From: Chromatiales bacterium
GTDB lineage: Bacteria > Pseudomonadota > Gammaproteobacteria > Chromatiales > Chromatiaceae
Reading direction: 5' to 3'
Assembly (NCBI GenBank): GCA_028280505.1
Contig: JANQLO010000085.1
Location: 1 to 64,000 of the forward strand
DNA: 64,000 nucleotides
The position numbers and the translations under genes are program-made. Shown piece by piece: positions 35,431 to 44,416 of the stretch (positions within the stretch are counted from its first letter, which is position 1; every line of letters begins with the position of its first letter). Under the pieces are notes generated by a model, which ran no database searches, was not told where the DNA came from, and saw only the letters and a list, made by a program, of their open reading frames with translations.

Positions 35431-35988
35431 ATGGCCGAAAAAAAACCGAATCTACACAAAACGATCCTGATCCTTATCCTGGTCTTCATCCCACCTTATT
35501 GGTTGTTGTTCACCGACGAAGGCTCACGCGTCTCCGATACGGCGCTGCTATGGCTGTTGGGTGAAGACGATATCAAGGTGAATATCAAGGAGCTCGACGG
35601 CAACTTCAGCCGACAGGACATTAAAAACGTCTATCCGGATAACGAATGGCAATGCGGTAATCAGCAGACCAACTTTGGCAATGCACTTTGCGCGGCCCGA
35701 ATCGGCACCTACAACGGCTACCCGTCCCAATTGATTACTTTCTATTTTCGCGACGACCGTGTCAGCGCCCTCAAGTTGATTTATCGCGATCAGTATCATA
35801 AGCAGATCATGGGCCACTACATCGGTGAACTGGGGCAACCCGGCAACGTCGAAGCCGCGCTGGCTGACGGCCCGAACGCCGAGAACGTATTGCAGTGGCA
35901 ACTCGAAAGAGGTGTACTGGTGATGCCGAAAACACTCGGCAAATCCGACGAGCCGTCGTTACTCTGGTTCGCCGGAGGAATCGAATAG
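35431..35988 (+). CDS. Membrane-anchored hypothetical protein
   Basis: A 185-residue protein with a single N-terminal hydrophobic helix (TILILILVFIPPYWLLF) that is probably an uncleaved anchor. The soluble remainder holds two Cys (EWQCGNQQTN and NALCAARIG) that may pair in the periplasm, plus beta-strand segments such as SQLITFYFRDDRVSALKLIY. No family was recognised. It follows the exonuclease by 14 bases, so it may be part of that transcript. Confidence 0.7.
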   Translation: MAEKKPNLHKTILILILVFIPPYWLLFTDEGSRVSDTALLWLLGEDDIKVNIKELDGNFSRQDIKNVYPDNEWQCGNQQTNFGNALCAARIGTYNGYPSQLITFYFRDDRVSALKLIYRDQYHKQIMGHYIGELGQPGNVEAALADGPNAENVLQWQLERGVLVMPKTLGKSDEPSLLWFAGGIE

Positions 35989-36039
35989 CCCGTTCGTCTT
36001 GAGAGCGAGAGACCCGCCTCAAACGAGCAACATCGGGAG

Positions 36040-36612
36040 TCAGCTAATCTGCCGCACCAGATATCGACCCGGGGTATTGCCCTCACGCACAATATCCAGC
36101 ATGTGAACCGGAAATTGTCCATTGCGGCGGTCCGCGAGATACAGTTTCAACGCCTCGCTCACCGTCGGGAAGGCCATTTGATCCCAGGGGATCTGTGACT
36201 CGTTCAACAACTCGGTTTCGAGACTTTCCTCGCCGGGGGAGAAATCCAAATCGAGCAGACGTCCGCGAAACAACATATAGACCTGATTGATATGCGGCAG
36301 GTTGACGGTCACGTACAAATCGTCGATCTCGACCCGCGCATTGGCCTCTTCCAAAGTCTCGCGCATCGCCCCTTCGTAGGTGGTTTCACCGTTCTCCAGG
36401 AAACCCGCCGGCACCGTCCACAAGCCCAGACGCGGCTCGATCGCACGCCGGCACATCAGGATACGATCCTCCCAGTGAGCAATACAGCCGGCCACAACCT
36501 TGGGGTTGTGATAATGGATGGTGCCGCACTTATCGCAGATATGACGCGGCCGGTTGTCCCCGTCAGGGACACCAACCCGCACTTCTGTGCCGCACACACT
36601 GCAATACTTCAT
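36040..36612 (-). CDS. Nudix hydrolase with N-terminal zinc ribbon
   Basis: A 190-residue protein. Residues 1-35 hold a four-Cys zinc ribbon (CSVCG and CDKCG), and residues about 40-170 a Nudix domain with the box GFLENGETTYEGAMRETLEE (GX5EX7REXXEE pattern). This build is found in small NudC-like hydrolases that cleave nucleoside diphosphate compounds such as ADP-ribose or NADH. The NADH pyrophosphatase SQPWPFPxS motif is missing, so the substrate is uncertain. It is transcribed alone, convergent with the preceding gene. Confidence 0.88.
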   Translation of the reverse strand: MKYCSVCGTEVRVGVPDGDNRPRHICDKCGTIHYHNPKVVAGCIAHWEDRILMCRRAIEPRLGLWTVPAGFLENGETTYEGAMRETLEEANARVEIDDLYVTVNLPHINQVYMLFRGRLLDLDFSPGEESLETELLNESQIPWDQMAFPTVSEALKLYLADRRNGQFPVHMLDIVREGNTPGRYLVRQIS

Positions 36613-36664
36613 GAACTACCCACGATTTTTTACTCATCATAGCAGCCCATGGTGAGCGTACCGC

Positions 36665-38320
36665 CTACCCCCGACAGCCCAAGGGGATCAGTTCAACCAC
36701 TCTGCCGTCATCGAAACGCACCACGATACGATCACAATGCCGGGCCTCGACGAGAACGCTCAAGGTATGCGGGTCGACCGCCTCCATGGTGACGCGGTTG
36801 CCGCGCAGATGTTCGGTGCGGGCACGCAGCGCATTGGCCGCCTGTCCGTCGCGCGGCGGCAGATACAACAAGGCCGGCACGCCGGACCGGATATGGAAAC
36901 GCTGACGATCCGCAGCCACGTTCAAGACAGTCGAATCGGTGCCTTTGACATCGAACTGCCATGCCGATTGCCACGGCTTGCCATCGATGACGGCCTCGAC
37001 TTCCACCGCGTAACGCCCGCCCCAATCGAGCCGGGCCATTGGGAACAAGGCGAACTCGTGATCACTCAAGATCCCGTTGGGATCGCTGTCGGCATCGAGT
37101 AGTCGGACTGCTCGGACCGGCGAACGTCCCTCGGTATCGACTCGGTACAACGCAAACCGCCGAAGTTCGACCTTCTCGACGAGGCTCGGATTGAATTGAA
37201 TCGATATCGGATAACCGGAAAAGTCACGGTCAGGCAGTGGATCGGGCTCCTCGACGAAAAACGCCGGCGGCACCTCGATCGCCCAAGGCGGCGGCCAGAC
37301 CACCGCTGTCGGCAAATCGCGTTGCTTGGCAGCGTCGAGTTCATCCAGATACTCGACCCTGAAGCCCCGCTCGTCGCCACAGGGTTTGCGGAAACGCCCC
37401 GAGTCACGATAGCGCGCCTCCGCCGGCAACTGCGCACAGTGTTGCTCCAGCCACTCGGCGAAAACCCGGCGCGGCGGTTCGCACATCTCGAAGTAGCGCC
37501 CGCTGGCACGATAGGCCGCGCCGGGCGGAGGATTGCCGCACAAGGCATCGAACCAACCGGCCTCGATCCGTGTATCGTCGTCACATACGGCATAGTAATA
37601 ACCGTATCCCGGCGACAAGGCCTCGCGCGGCGGGGCACGACAGAGTTCGTTCACGAAACCGGCATCGAGCTGTTGACCATTCGGACAGCGCATCGGATGC
37701 GGCGGACGAAACAGGGCCTCGGTTGGCAGCGCGGCGCACAGGCGGTCGTAATAGTCACGGTTCATCGACTGGCCGAGACAATCCAGTGGGCGACGGTAAA
37801 GTGCGCCGGGCGGCGGGTTGAGGCAACTCCGGCCAAGATCCTTGCGACCCAGGAGAAAGACCCGCGACTTGGCACCAACCGCCAGCCCCAGCTCATCGGC
37901 CTCGAAATCAAGAAAGGTAAACCGGTGATAAAGCGCGCCCATCAAGCCTTCGAGGGCACTGGTATCGTCCGCATAGCCCATGCTCACGTTCTCCAGCACA
38001 TCGCGATGCGGATAGCCGGCCGCCAGGGCACGCGCGGCCGGGGTTTCGCCACTGAAGCCTTCCCGGCCGGGCTGTTGGTTGTGCGCCGAGAGACCATGTG
38101 CCGTCTTACCGGGCTTACGATGTCTGTCCAGATAACCCGCATGGGATCGTGCTACGTTATCCAGCACCGTCGAACGGGTGAGCAAGGGCAAACCGGCGTC
38201 GCTACGCATCCGATTGACCGCATCCGCCATGCCGATGGCCAGCGAGCCCGCCGAAACACAGAATGTAAGGAAGAACAAGAGTATTCGACGCACGACCCGG
38301 ACCTTCGATGTCGGTGACAC
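36665..38320 (-). CDS. Exported CAP/SCP-domain protein with tandem Cys repeats
   Basis: A 551-residue secreted protein with a signal peptide (ILLFFLTFCVSAGSLAIG). The CAP (SCP/TAPS) domain occupies residues about 30-165: VNRMRSDAGLPLLTRS, ARSHAGYLDRH, FSGETPAARALAAGY and VLENVSMGY. Residues about 165-330 contain four diverged repeats of 35-42 residues with spaced Cys (forms of C-x-x-PPPGA-x-Y-R and LDxLC). A C-terminal beta-rich domain follows. GTG 38320 is the chosen start, with GTG 38293 as an alternative. It is divergent from ppx. The substrate and role are not known. Confidence 0.8.
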   Translation of the reverse strand: MSPTSKVRVVRRILLFFLTFCVSAGSLAIGMADAVNRMRSDAGLPLLTRSTVLDNVARSHAGYLDRHRKPGKTAHGLSAHNQQPGREGFSGETPAARALAAGYPHRDVLENVSMGYADDTSALEGLMGALYHRFTFLDFEADELGLAVGAKSRVFLLGRKDLGRSCLNPPPGALYRRPLDCLGQSMNRDYYDRLCAALPTEALFRPPHPMRCPNGQQLDAGFVNELCRAPPREALSPGYGYYYAVCDDDTRIEAGWFDALCGNPPPGAAYRASGRYFEMCEPPRRVFAEWLEQHCAQLPAEARYRDSGRFRKPCGDERGFRVEYLDELDAAKQRDLPTAVVWPPPWAIEVPPAFFVEEPDPLPDRDFSGYPISIQFNPSLVEKVELRRFALYRVDTEGRSPVRAVRLLDADSDPNGILSDHEFALFPMARLDWGGRYAVEVEAVIDGKPWQSAWQFDVKGTDSTVLNVAADRQRFHIRSGVPALLYLPPRDGQAANALRARTEHLRGNRVTMEAVDPHTLSVLVEARHCDRIVVRFDDGRVVELIPLGCRG

Positions 38321-38400
38321 ATGAACTCAAACGATCGCGGTTAGCCTTGACCGAGGCGACAGGTTAGCATTGCCGCGTCACGCAAGAACCCGCCTGAGGC

Positions 38401-39912
38401 ATGTCCGACAAAACGAATCCAAGCGAAACGCCCGAGACCGTCGCCGCGGTCGATTTGGGCTCCAACAGTTTTCATATGATCGTGGGGAAACTCGACAATC
38501 GCCAATTGGTGATCGTCGATCGACTGCGCGACGCAGTACGCCTCGGAGCCGGCCTGCTACCGGACAAAACCCTGGATCACGACGCCTGGGAACGCGCGCT
38601 GGACAGCCTGTCGCGTATGGGCCAGCGCCTGCGTGCCCTGCCACACCACGCGGTACGCGCGGTCGGCACCAACACCATGCGCCAAATCCGCGACGGCGGG
38701 GCCTTTTTGCAGGCCGCGACTGACGCGCTCGGCCATCCAATCGAGATTATCGGCGGCCGCGAGGAAGCGCGCCTGGTCTATCTCGGTGTGGCCCACGGGC
38801 TGGCGGCCGGCGACGAAACCCGGCTGGTGGTCGACATCGGAGGCGGCAGCACCGAGCTGATCCTCGGCGAGGGTCTAGCAGCCCAGGAGCGAGAAAGCCT
38901 GTTCATGGGCTGTATCAGCATGACCCAGCGTTTCTTCAAGGACGGGGCGATCACTCAGACGGCGATGGAACAGGCGATTCTCGCCGGACGGGTCGAACTG
39001 CGACCGGTACGGCGCATGTTCCACAGCGGCCGGTGGCAGGCGGCGGTCGGCAGCTCGGGCACCGCCAAGGCCATCGAGCGGGTGGCCATGGCCAATGGCT
39101 GGACCGAGGAAGGTATCGGCAAATCGGCATTGAAGAAAATTCGACGCGAACTGGTCGCGGCCGGCCATATCGATGCGCTGAAAATGGATGGTCTGAGCGA
39201 TGAACGCCGCCCGGTTTTCGTCGGTGGCGTCGCCGTGCTCAGCGCGGTGTTCAAAGCGCTGGACATCGAGCATATGCAGGTGTCGGACCTGGCACTGCGT
39301 GAGGGCCTGCTTTACGAACTCGTCGGCCACATCGGACATGTCGACGTGCGCGACTCGACCGTGCAGGCAATCATGCAACGCTTCGCGGTCGACAAGGATC
39401 AGGCCAGTCGGGTCGAGACCACGGCGCGGGCTTTGTTACGTCAGATCGCCGAGCAATGGGAACTGGATGACCCGGAGTACACCCTGATGCTGAACTGGGC
39501 CAGCCGGCTGCACGAAATCGGGCTGAGCATCTCGCACAGCGGTTTCCACAAACACGGCGCTTATATTCTGGCAAACGCAGACCTGCCCGGCTTCTCACGC
39601 CAGCAACAGGCTGTATTGGCGGCACTGGTACGTGTTCACCGGCGTAAATTCACCGCGAGCGAGTTTGATGCCATGCCGGCGGAAACCGCTCGCTCGGCCT
39701 TGCGCATGGCAGCCCTGCTGCGTTTGTCCGTGTTGATGCACCGGGGCCGATCGGGCAGTCATAAACCACCGATGAGGCTCAAGGTCGACGATTTGAACAT
39801 TCGCGTCGACTATCCTGAGGATTGGCTGGCCGAACACCCCTTGACCGAGGCCGAGATCGCGCGCGAGGCCGAATATCTGGCGACCGCCGGATTCACCCTG
39901 AAATATGCCTAG
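38401..39912 (+). CDS. ppx: Exopolyphosphatase (Ppx/GppA family)
   Basis: A 503-residue Ppx/GppA phosphatase that releases phosphate from polyphosphate ends or converts pppGpp to ppGpp. Visible: the actin-like ATPase core motifs VDLGSNSFHMIVG and VVDIGGGSTELILG, the catalytic Glu region GGREEARLVYLG, and SSGTAKAIERV. The C-terminal HD-like helical domain starts about residue 310 (MQRFAVDKDQASRVE, RLHEIGLSISHSGFHKHGAY). The length and C-terminal domain match gammaproteobacterial Ppx. The GppA alternative cannot be fully excluded from sequence alone. Confidence 0.93.
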   Translation: MSDKTNPSETPETVAAVDLGSNSFHMIVGKLDNRQLVIVDRLRDAVRLGAGLLPDKTLDHDAWERALDSLSRMGQRLRALPHHAVRAVGTNTMRQIRDGGAFLQAATDALGHPIEIIGGREEARLVYLGVAHGLAAGDETRLVVDIGGGSTELILGEGLAAQERESLFMGCISMTQRFFKDGAITQTAMEQAILAGRVELRPVRRMFHSGRWQAAVGSSGTAKAIERVAMANGWTEEGIGKSALKKIRRELVAAGHIDALKMDGLSDERRPVFVGGVAVLSAVFKALDIEHMQVSDLALREGLLYELVGHIGHVDVRDSTVQAIMQRFAVDKDQASRVETTARALLRQIAEQWELDDPEYTLMLNWASRLHEIGLSISHSGFHKHGAYILANADLPGFSRQQQAVLAALVRVHRRKFTASEFDAMPAETARSALRMAALLRLSVLMHRGRSGSHKPPMRLKVDDLNIRVDYPEDWLAEHPLTEAEIAREAEYLATAGFTLKYA

Positions 39913-39973
39913 GTAATATTGTTCGATTAGGTTGCACACTTCTCTGATATCTCGCGCATCAGCAGGAGCTGGC

Positions 39974-41257
39974 ATGAACGATATCACCGAAGCCTTGCTT
40001 GGGTTCGAACTGGACGACGACCACGGCGCGGCGCAACCCCGATCACTCGAACGCACCGATGGCCATGCCATGTGCGCCATGGCGTTCAGCCTGGAATGGC
40101 GTTGTCGGCACGCACGGCACACCGACCAAAGGGTCGCGCCCAAACTCAATTTGTGGCGCGACATCTTGCCTTTCCAAATAGAGCCCGACTTGATGGACAA
40201 GCCGGTCGAGCATGTCGCCAATCATCGCTTCGCACCCGGCGAATTGATCGTGCCCTACCAGTCCGATTGCTGTTTCAACCTCGGCCAGCGCGCCTTTCAC
40301 CGCCGTCTGCGCAAGAACCACCCTGTCGAACCGCGCGCGGGCCGCTTCTACCCGCGCGCCTTCATCGGCGGTTCCAAGGGCATCTACCCGGAAGAGATAC
40401 TGCCTTTTCGGGTCGGCAGCGTCAGCGAAGACATGTTGTGTTGCGACCTCAACAACCCTCTGTCGGACAAACAGCTCGATCTGAGCGTACGTATCCTCGA
40501 TATCTGGGAGGCCGGCGAGGAACACGGCGGCAGTTGCAACGATGTTGCCGAGATGATCACCCACAACGGTCCGGGCATGCAGGCGCGCTGGCGCGGACAC
40601 GCGACCGATTTCTGGCAGGATCTCCCGTTCGCCCGGATCGCCGGCGAGGCGGACGGCGCTTTCTACGCGATGAGCCGAATGGTGTCGCACGTCGACAGCA
40701 CCGCATCGGCACAGATGGGGCATCTGTACCAACGTCTGTTGCCACCCGGCGGGCGAATACTCGACCTGATGGCCAGTTGGGAATCGCATGTGCCGCGCGA
40801 ACACGGATGCGGCGAAATCGTCGGCCTGGGCATGAACGCAGAGGAACTGGGGGCCAATCCCCTGTTCGCCGAGCATCGGGTTCACGACCTCAATCTGGAC
40901 CCGACCTTGCCGTATGGCGATACCGAGTTCGACGCCGTGATCTGCAGCCTGTCGGTCGAATATCTGACCAAGCCTTTCGATGTCTTCGCCGACGTCGCCC
41001 GGGTGCTCAAGCCCGGCGGACCTTTCGTCGTGACCTTCTCCGACCGCTGGTTCCCGCCCAAGGTGATCCGGATCTGGGAGGAGCTTCATGCGTTCGAGCG
41101 ACCGGGTCTGGTACTGGAATACTTCCTGCGGGACGGTCTGTTCGATGCGTTGGAAACCTGGTCGATGCGCGGCCTGCCGCGGCCGGCCGACGACACGTAT
41201 GCCGACCGCCGGGCCCAGAGCGATCCGGTGTTCGCCGTTTGGGGAAGACGGACATGA
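39974..41257 (+). CDS. FKBP-like domain fused to SAM methyltransferase
   Basis: A 427-residue two-domain protein. Residues about 60-190 resemble an FKBP/SlyD-type peptidyl-prolyl isomerase: RFYPRAFIGGSKGIYPEEIL, PFRVGSVSEDMLCCDLNNPL and LSVRILDI. Residues about 240-427 are a class I methyltransferase: motif I region ILDLMASWESHVP, then GMNAEELGANP, DAVICSLSVEYLTKPFDVF and RVLKPGGPFVVTFSDRWFP. AGGAG six bases before ATG 39974 sets the start. Its stop overlaps the next gene (ATGA). The substrate is unknown; the FKBP part may present a protein or peptide. Confidence 0.82.
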   Translation: MNDITEALLGFELDDDHGAAQPRSLERTDGHAMCAMAFSLEWRCRHARHTDQRVAPKLNLWRDILPFQIEPDLMDKPVEHVANHRFAPGELIVPYQSDCCFNLGQRAFHRRLRKNHPVEPRAGRFYPRAFIGGSKGIYPEEILPFRVGSVSEDMLCCDLNNPLSDKQLDLSVRILDIWEAGEEHGGSCNDVAEMITHNGPGMQARWRGHATDFWQDLPFARIAGEADGAFYAMSRMVSHVDSTASAQMGHLYQRLLPPGGRILDLMASWESHVPREHGCGEIVGLGMNAEELGANPLFAEHRVHDLNLDPTLPYGDTEFDAVICSLSVEYLTKPFDVFADVARVLKPGGPFVVTFSDRWFPPKVIRIWEELHAFERPGLVLEYFLRDGLFDALETWSMRGLPRPADDTYADRRAQSDPVFAVWGRRT

Positions 41258-41454
41258 ACCCCGACGGGATCGACAGCATCGCCTGGATGCAACAATTGGC
41301 CGGGTGGGTCGATCGTCTCGAAAAACCCGCCGAAATCGAAGCGTCCCCGGACGATCTCGGATATCTGCTCGATGCACTCGATCCCGAGTTCCAGCCACCC
41401 GCCCATCAATGGGTTGATATCCTTCGCGCCAGGCTCGATCAAGTAAAACAATGA
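41254..41454 (+). CDS. Small protein overlapping both neighbours
   Basis: A 66-residue protein (MNPDGIDSIAWMQQLAGWVD onward), acidic and helical, with Trp residues and no membrane segment. It overlaps the stop of the FKBP-methyltransferase gene (ATGA) and ends in the ATGA start of the next gene, with GGGGAAGACGG as ribosome site. The double overlap means strict co-translation of all three genes. It could be an adaptor or regulator of either neighbour. The family is not recognised. Confidence 0.75.
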   Translation: MNPDGIDSIAWMQQLAGWVDRLEKPAEIEASPDDLGYLLDALDPEFQPPAHQWVDILRARLDQVKQ

Positions 41455-42377
41455 TTCAAGACAGCCATGCACGAAGCTATGCCGTACGGCGGGTCAACCC
41501 CTTCGAGGGCGTGCTGCAGGTAGTGGAAACCGAGAATGCCCGCGCCTACAGTGCGAACGGCCGGGTTTGGCAAATCCAGGTGCTCGCCCAGCGGCCGGAT
41601 CATACCTGGCGTAGCTTGAGCCACATCGAGCCCATTGAACAGTTTTTCAACTTCGGCCTGTGGGACGCCGAGGGCGGGCTACACAAGATACCGGCCAACC
41701 CGGTGATGGATATCGGCGGCATGCGCCAAGCGGCCGACCGGCTGACCGACGAACTGGACGCGCTGAACGAACGACTTCCGTTTCGTCTGATCGACGACTA
41801 CGAATGCTGGGCGACCGACTATTGCGGCACGCCCATCGCGCTACTCGCGACTGCCGAGTCCGCGACGATAATGCGCGACATGCGTGTCGAGCGCTGGCAC
41901 GCTACCCGACTACCCGATCATTCATTCGTCTCCGCATCGCTGCTCGCACGCGGCATCGCACCGGACGGCGATCTCGGCCCACGCCAACACGCCTCCCACC
42001 TCGAACGTTTAATCCGCCAAACCGGTCAGCGCAGGATGTGGTTCAAACGCCTGAGCGACGGCAGTGGCGAACCGGCGGGCGATGAGTCGGACACCAAAAC
42101 GCGCTCCGCCGACGATTTCCCACCGCTCGGCCTGAAAACCGACTGGCAAAACCCGCAGGAACGCGAACTGATCGACGACTATTTGGCCTGGCTGGCACCG
42201 CGGTTGCTGACGTTGCAAAACATTACGCCCCCCCACCGACGCAAACTGGAACACGCCGCCTGCGCCCGCGCAACCGAGTTGGACGCGGCATACCGGCTGA
42301 TTCCCGTTATCATGGATCGACAGGCGATCGAGGCGGCACGGGTGGAAGCCCGGCTTCGTCACGCCACGCGTCAATGA
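41451..42377 (+). CDS. Conserved hypothetical protein in the FKBP-methyltransferase operon
   Basis: A 308-residue soluble protein, start ATG 41451 within the previous stop. It is rich in Arg, Asp and Trp, with segments VNPFEGVLQVVETENARAYS, IEPIEQFFNFGLWDAEGG and LPFRLIDDYECWATDYCGTP. It has an alpha/beta N-terminal half and a helical C-terminal third (LTLQNITPPHRRKLEHAACA). No signal peptide or membrane segment is seen. I do not recognise a family; the tight coupling to the two preceding genes suggests one pathway or complex. Confidence 0.75.
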   Translation: MIQDSHARSYAVRRVNPFEGVLQVVETENARAYSANGRVWQIQVLAQRPDHTWRSLSHIEPIEQFFNFGLWDAEGGLHKIPANPVMDIGGMRQAADRLTDELDALNERLPFRLIDDYECWATDYCGTPIALLATAESATIMRDMRVERWHATRLPDHSFVSASLLARGIAPDGDLGPRQHASHLERLIRQTGQRRMWFKRLSDGSGEPAGDESDTKTRSADDFPPLGLKTDWQNPQERELIDDYLAWLAPRLLTLQNITPPHRRKLEHAACARATELDAAYRLIPVIMDRQAIEAARVEARLRHATRQ

Positions 42378-42469
42378 CGGGACACGAACACACGCATTTG
42401 AACGAGAAAGCTCGATAAACGTTGTAGCGGCGACCTGTTGCTCGCCCGGATTGATGGAAGAACGTACCC

Positions 42470-43552
42470 TTGATTGAACCGAATCTCGAAACCTATCGCC
42501 ATGAACAAACGGCCCAGTTGGGCATACTGCTGGTCAACCTGGGCACACCGGATGCCCCCGATCGTGCCGCCGTAAGGCGCTACCTGAAAGAATTCCTCTG
42601 GGATCCCAGGGTGGTCGAGGTATCACGGCCGCTATGGTGGCTGGTGCTCAATGGGATCATTCTCAATACCCGTCCGAGCCGCTCGGCCAGGGCTTACCGA
42701 AAAGTCTGGACCGAAGAGGGCTCGCCGTTGCTGGCGATCTCTTACCGTCAGCGCGACGCCCTGGCAAAAGAAATGCTGGCACGCTTCGGCTGCGAGGTGC
42801 CCATCGCGCTCGGCATGCGCTATGGCAACCCTTCGATCAACATGGCGCTGGAAGAGCTGCGTGCAGCGGATGCGCGCCGCATCCTGGTTCTACCGTTGTA
42901 CCCCCAGTACTCGGCAACCACGACCGCGTCGATTTTCGATGCCGTGACACAAGAACTACAGCGCTGGCGCTGGATACCCGAGCTGCGTTTCGTCAATCAC
43001 TATCACGACGAGCCGGCATACATCGCCGCACTCGCCGACAGCGTACGCAATCATCGCGACGACTTCGGCGACGCCGAGCGACTGTTATTGTCGTTCCACG
43101 GCATCCCCGAGGAATATTTTCACAAAGGCGATCCCTACTATTGCGAATGCCAGAAAACCGGTCGCCTGCTGGCCGAAGCGTTGAACCTGCAGCCAGAGCA
43201 ATGGCAACTGAGTTTTCAATCGCGACTCGGCAACAAACCATGGTTGCAGCCTTATACCGACCATACCCTGGCATCCCTCGCAAAGGATGGTGTGAAATCC
43301 GTGCAGATCATGTGTCCCGGTTTTTCGGCCGATTGCCTGGAGACGCTCGAAGAGGTTGCGATGGAGAACCGCGACATCTTCGTCGACGCGGGCGGCGAGC
43401 GCTACGAGTATATTCCCTGCCTCAACGATGACCCGCAACACATCCGCATGCTGGCGCAGTTGGCCGAACAGCATATGTCGGGCTGGGGACCGAGCCTGGA
43501 CAATCCGCTGGCAGTGCGCCAACGCGCCATCGCCGCTGGCGCCGGCCAATAG
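42470..43552 (+). CDS. hemH: Ferrochelatase
   Basis: A 360-residue HemH, which inserts iron into protoporphyrin IX in the last step of haem synthesis. Family motifs: LGILLVNLGTPDAPD, LPLYPQYSATTTAS, SFHGIPEEYFHKGDPY with catalytic His210, LSFQSRLGNKPWLQPYTD and the Glu in CPGFSADCLETLEE. The start is TTG 42470, with GGAAG nine bases upstream; there is no closer ATG in frame. It is followed by the membrane methyltransferase gene after nine bases. Haem demand fits a respiratory sulfur oxidiser. Confidence 0.96.
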   Translation: MIEPNLETYRHEQTAQLGILLVNLGTPDAPDRAAVRRYLKEFLWDPRVVEVSRPLWWLVLNGIILNTRPSRSARAYRKVWTEEGSPLLAISYRQRDALAKEMLARFGCEVPIALGMRYGNPSINMALEELRAADARRILVLPLYPQYSATTTASIFDAVTQELQRWRWIPELRFVNHYHDEPAYIAALADSVRNHRDDFGDAERLLLSFHGIPEEYFHKGDPYYCECQKTGRLLAEALNLQPEQWQLSFQSRLGNKPWLQPYTDHTLASLAKDGVKSVQIMCPGFSADCLETLEEVAMENRDIFVDAGGERYEYIPCLNDDPQHIRMLAQLAEQHMSGWGPSLDNPLAVRQRAIAAGAGQ

Positions 43553-43561
43553 GCTCCGGAT

Positions 43562-44005
43562 ATGCAGCGATCCGCGCTCAGCCACATTTTGGTCATCCTG
43601 CAGTTCAGCGCGATCGCGATTGTCGCCTGGCCTTTCCTCGCGCAAGCCGAAGACAGGCTACCGTGGCTTCTGGTCAGTGCCTGTGGCGTTCTCGTCGGCC
43701 TTTACACGCTGGCCCACAACAGGCTGGGCAACTTCGGCATCTATCCCGAGCCGATCGACAACGCCTGCCTGATTACCAGCGGTCCTTACCGTTGGATTCG
43801 TCATCCGATGTATACCAGCCTGCTGCTGTTCATGCTCGGCATTGCACTATTCCGCGACGCCTGGCCGAACTATCTTGGCATGGCCCTGTTGATCATCGCG
43901 ATCCTCGGCAAAATGCGCCGCGAGGAAGACCATTTGCATTTGAAATTCGAGGACTACTCCGAGTATGTCAAACGCACCCATCGTTTGATCCCCAAGGTCT
44001 ATTGA
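43562..44005 (+). CDS. Isoprenylcysteine carboxyl methyltransferase-like membrane protein
   Basis: A 147-residue integral membrane protein with four helices and the SAM-binding signature of the ICMT/PEMT family: GPYRWIRHPMYTSLLLFMLG and, near the end, EEDHLHLKFEDYSEYVKRTH. Bacterial members methylate unknown small molecules or lipids; no isoprenylcysteine target is expected in bacteria. It lies nine bases after hemH and twelve before the DUF971 gene, so a three-gene transcript is likely. Confidence 0.85.
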   Translation: MQRSALSHILVILQFSAIAIVAWPFLAQAEDRLPWLLVSACGVLVGLYTLAHNRLGNFGIYPEPIDNACLITSGPYRWIRHPMYTSLLLFMLGIALFRDAWPNYLGMALLIIAILGKMRREEDHLHLKFEDYSEYVKRTHRLIPKVY

Positions 44006-44017
44006 GCGGGAATCATC

Positions 44018-44416
44018 ATGAGCAATACACCAAAACCGACCGATATCGTCGTCCATCAAAAATCACACTCGCTGGAGATCGCGTTCGATGACGGTGCCCG
44101 TTTCGATCTGCCTTGCGAACTGCTAAGGGTCTATTCACCATCGGCCGAAGTACGCGGACACTGGGGCCAATACGCAAAACTGCAGGTGGACAAACAGGAC
44201 GTCAACATCACCGAGATCAAGCCGATCGGCGCCTATGCGGTCAAGATCTTCTTCGACGACGGCCACAACTCGGGCCTGTACGACTGGGGATTTCTCTATG
44301 ACATGGGCCGTAAAAAGGATCTCATGTGGAATGAATATCTGCAGAAGCTCGCGGAGGCCGGGCACCAACGCAAACCGCCGAGTTGGCAGACGACGGCAAA
44401 CCCGTCAGGCGATTAA
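44018..44416 (+). CDS. DUF971 protein
   Basis: A 132-residue protein of the DUF971 family (N-terminal domain of gamma-butyrobetaine hydroxylase-like proteins): [34 protein letters not shown] and [20 protein letters not shown]. Stand-alone versions occur across proteobacteria, and some are linked to iron-sulfur or cobalamin-type functions, but no role is established. The 3' end overlaps the convergent SprA-type gene by 12 bases. Confidence 0.88.
   Translation: MSNTPKPTDIVVHQKSHSLEIAFDDGARFDLPCELLRVYSPSAEVRGHWGQYAKLQVDKQDVNITEIKPIGAYAVKIFFDDGHNSGLYDWGFLYDMGRKKDLMWNEYLQKLAEAGHQRKPPSWQTTANPSGD

Noticed and set aside
40043-41398. 451-codon frame antisense to the FKBP-methyltransferase gene
   Set aside because: The sense strand has two recognisable domains and a good ribosome site; the antisense product has none.
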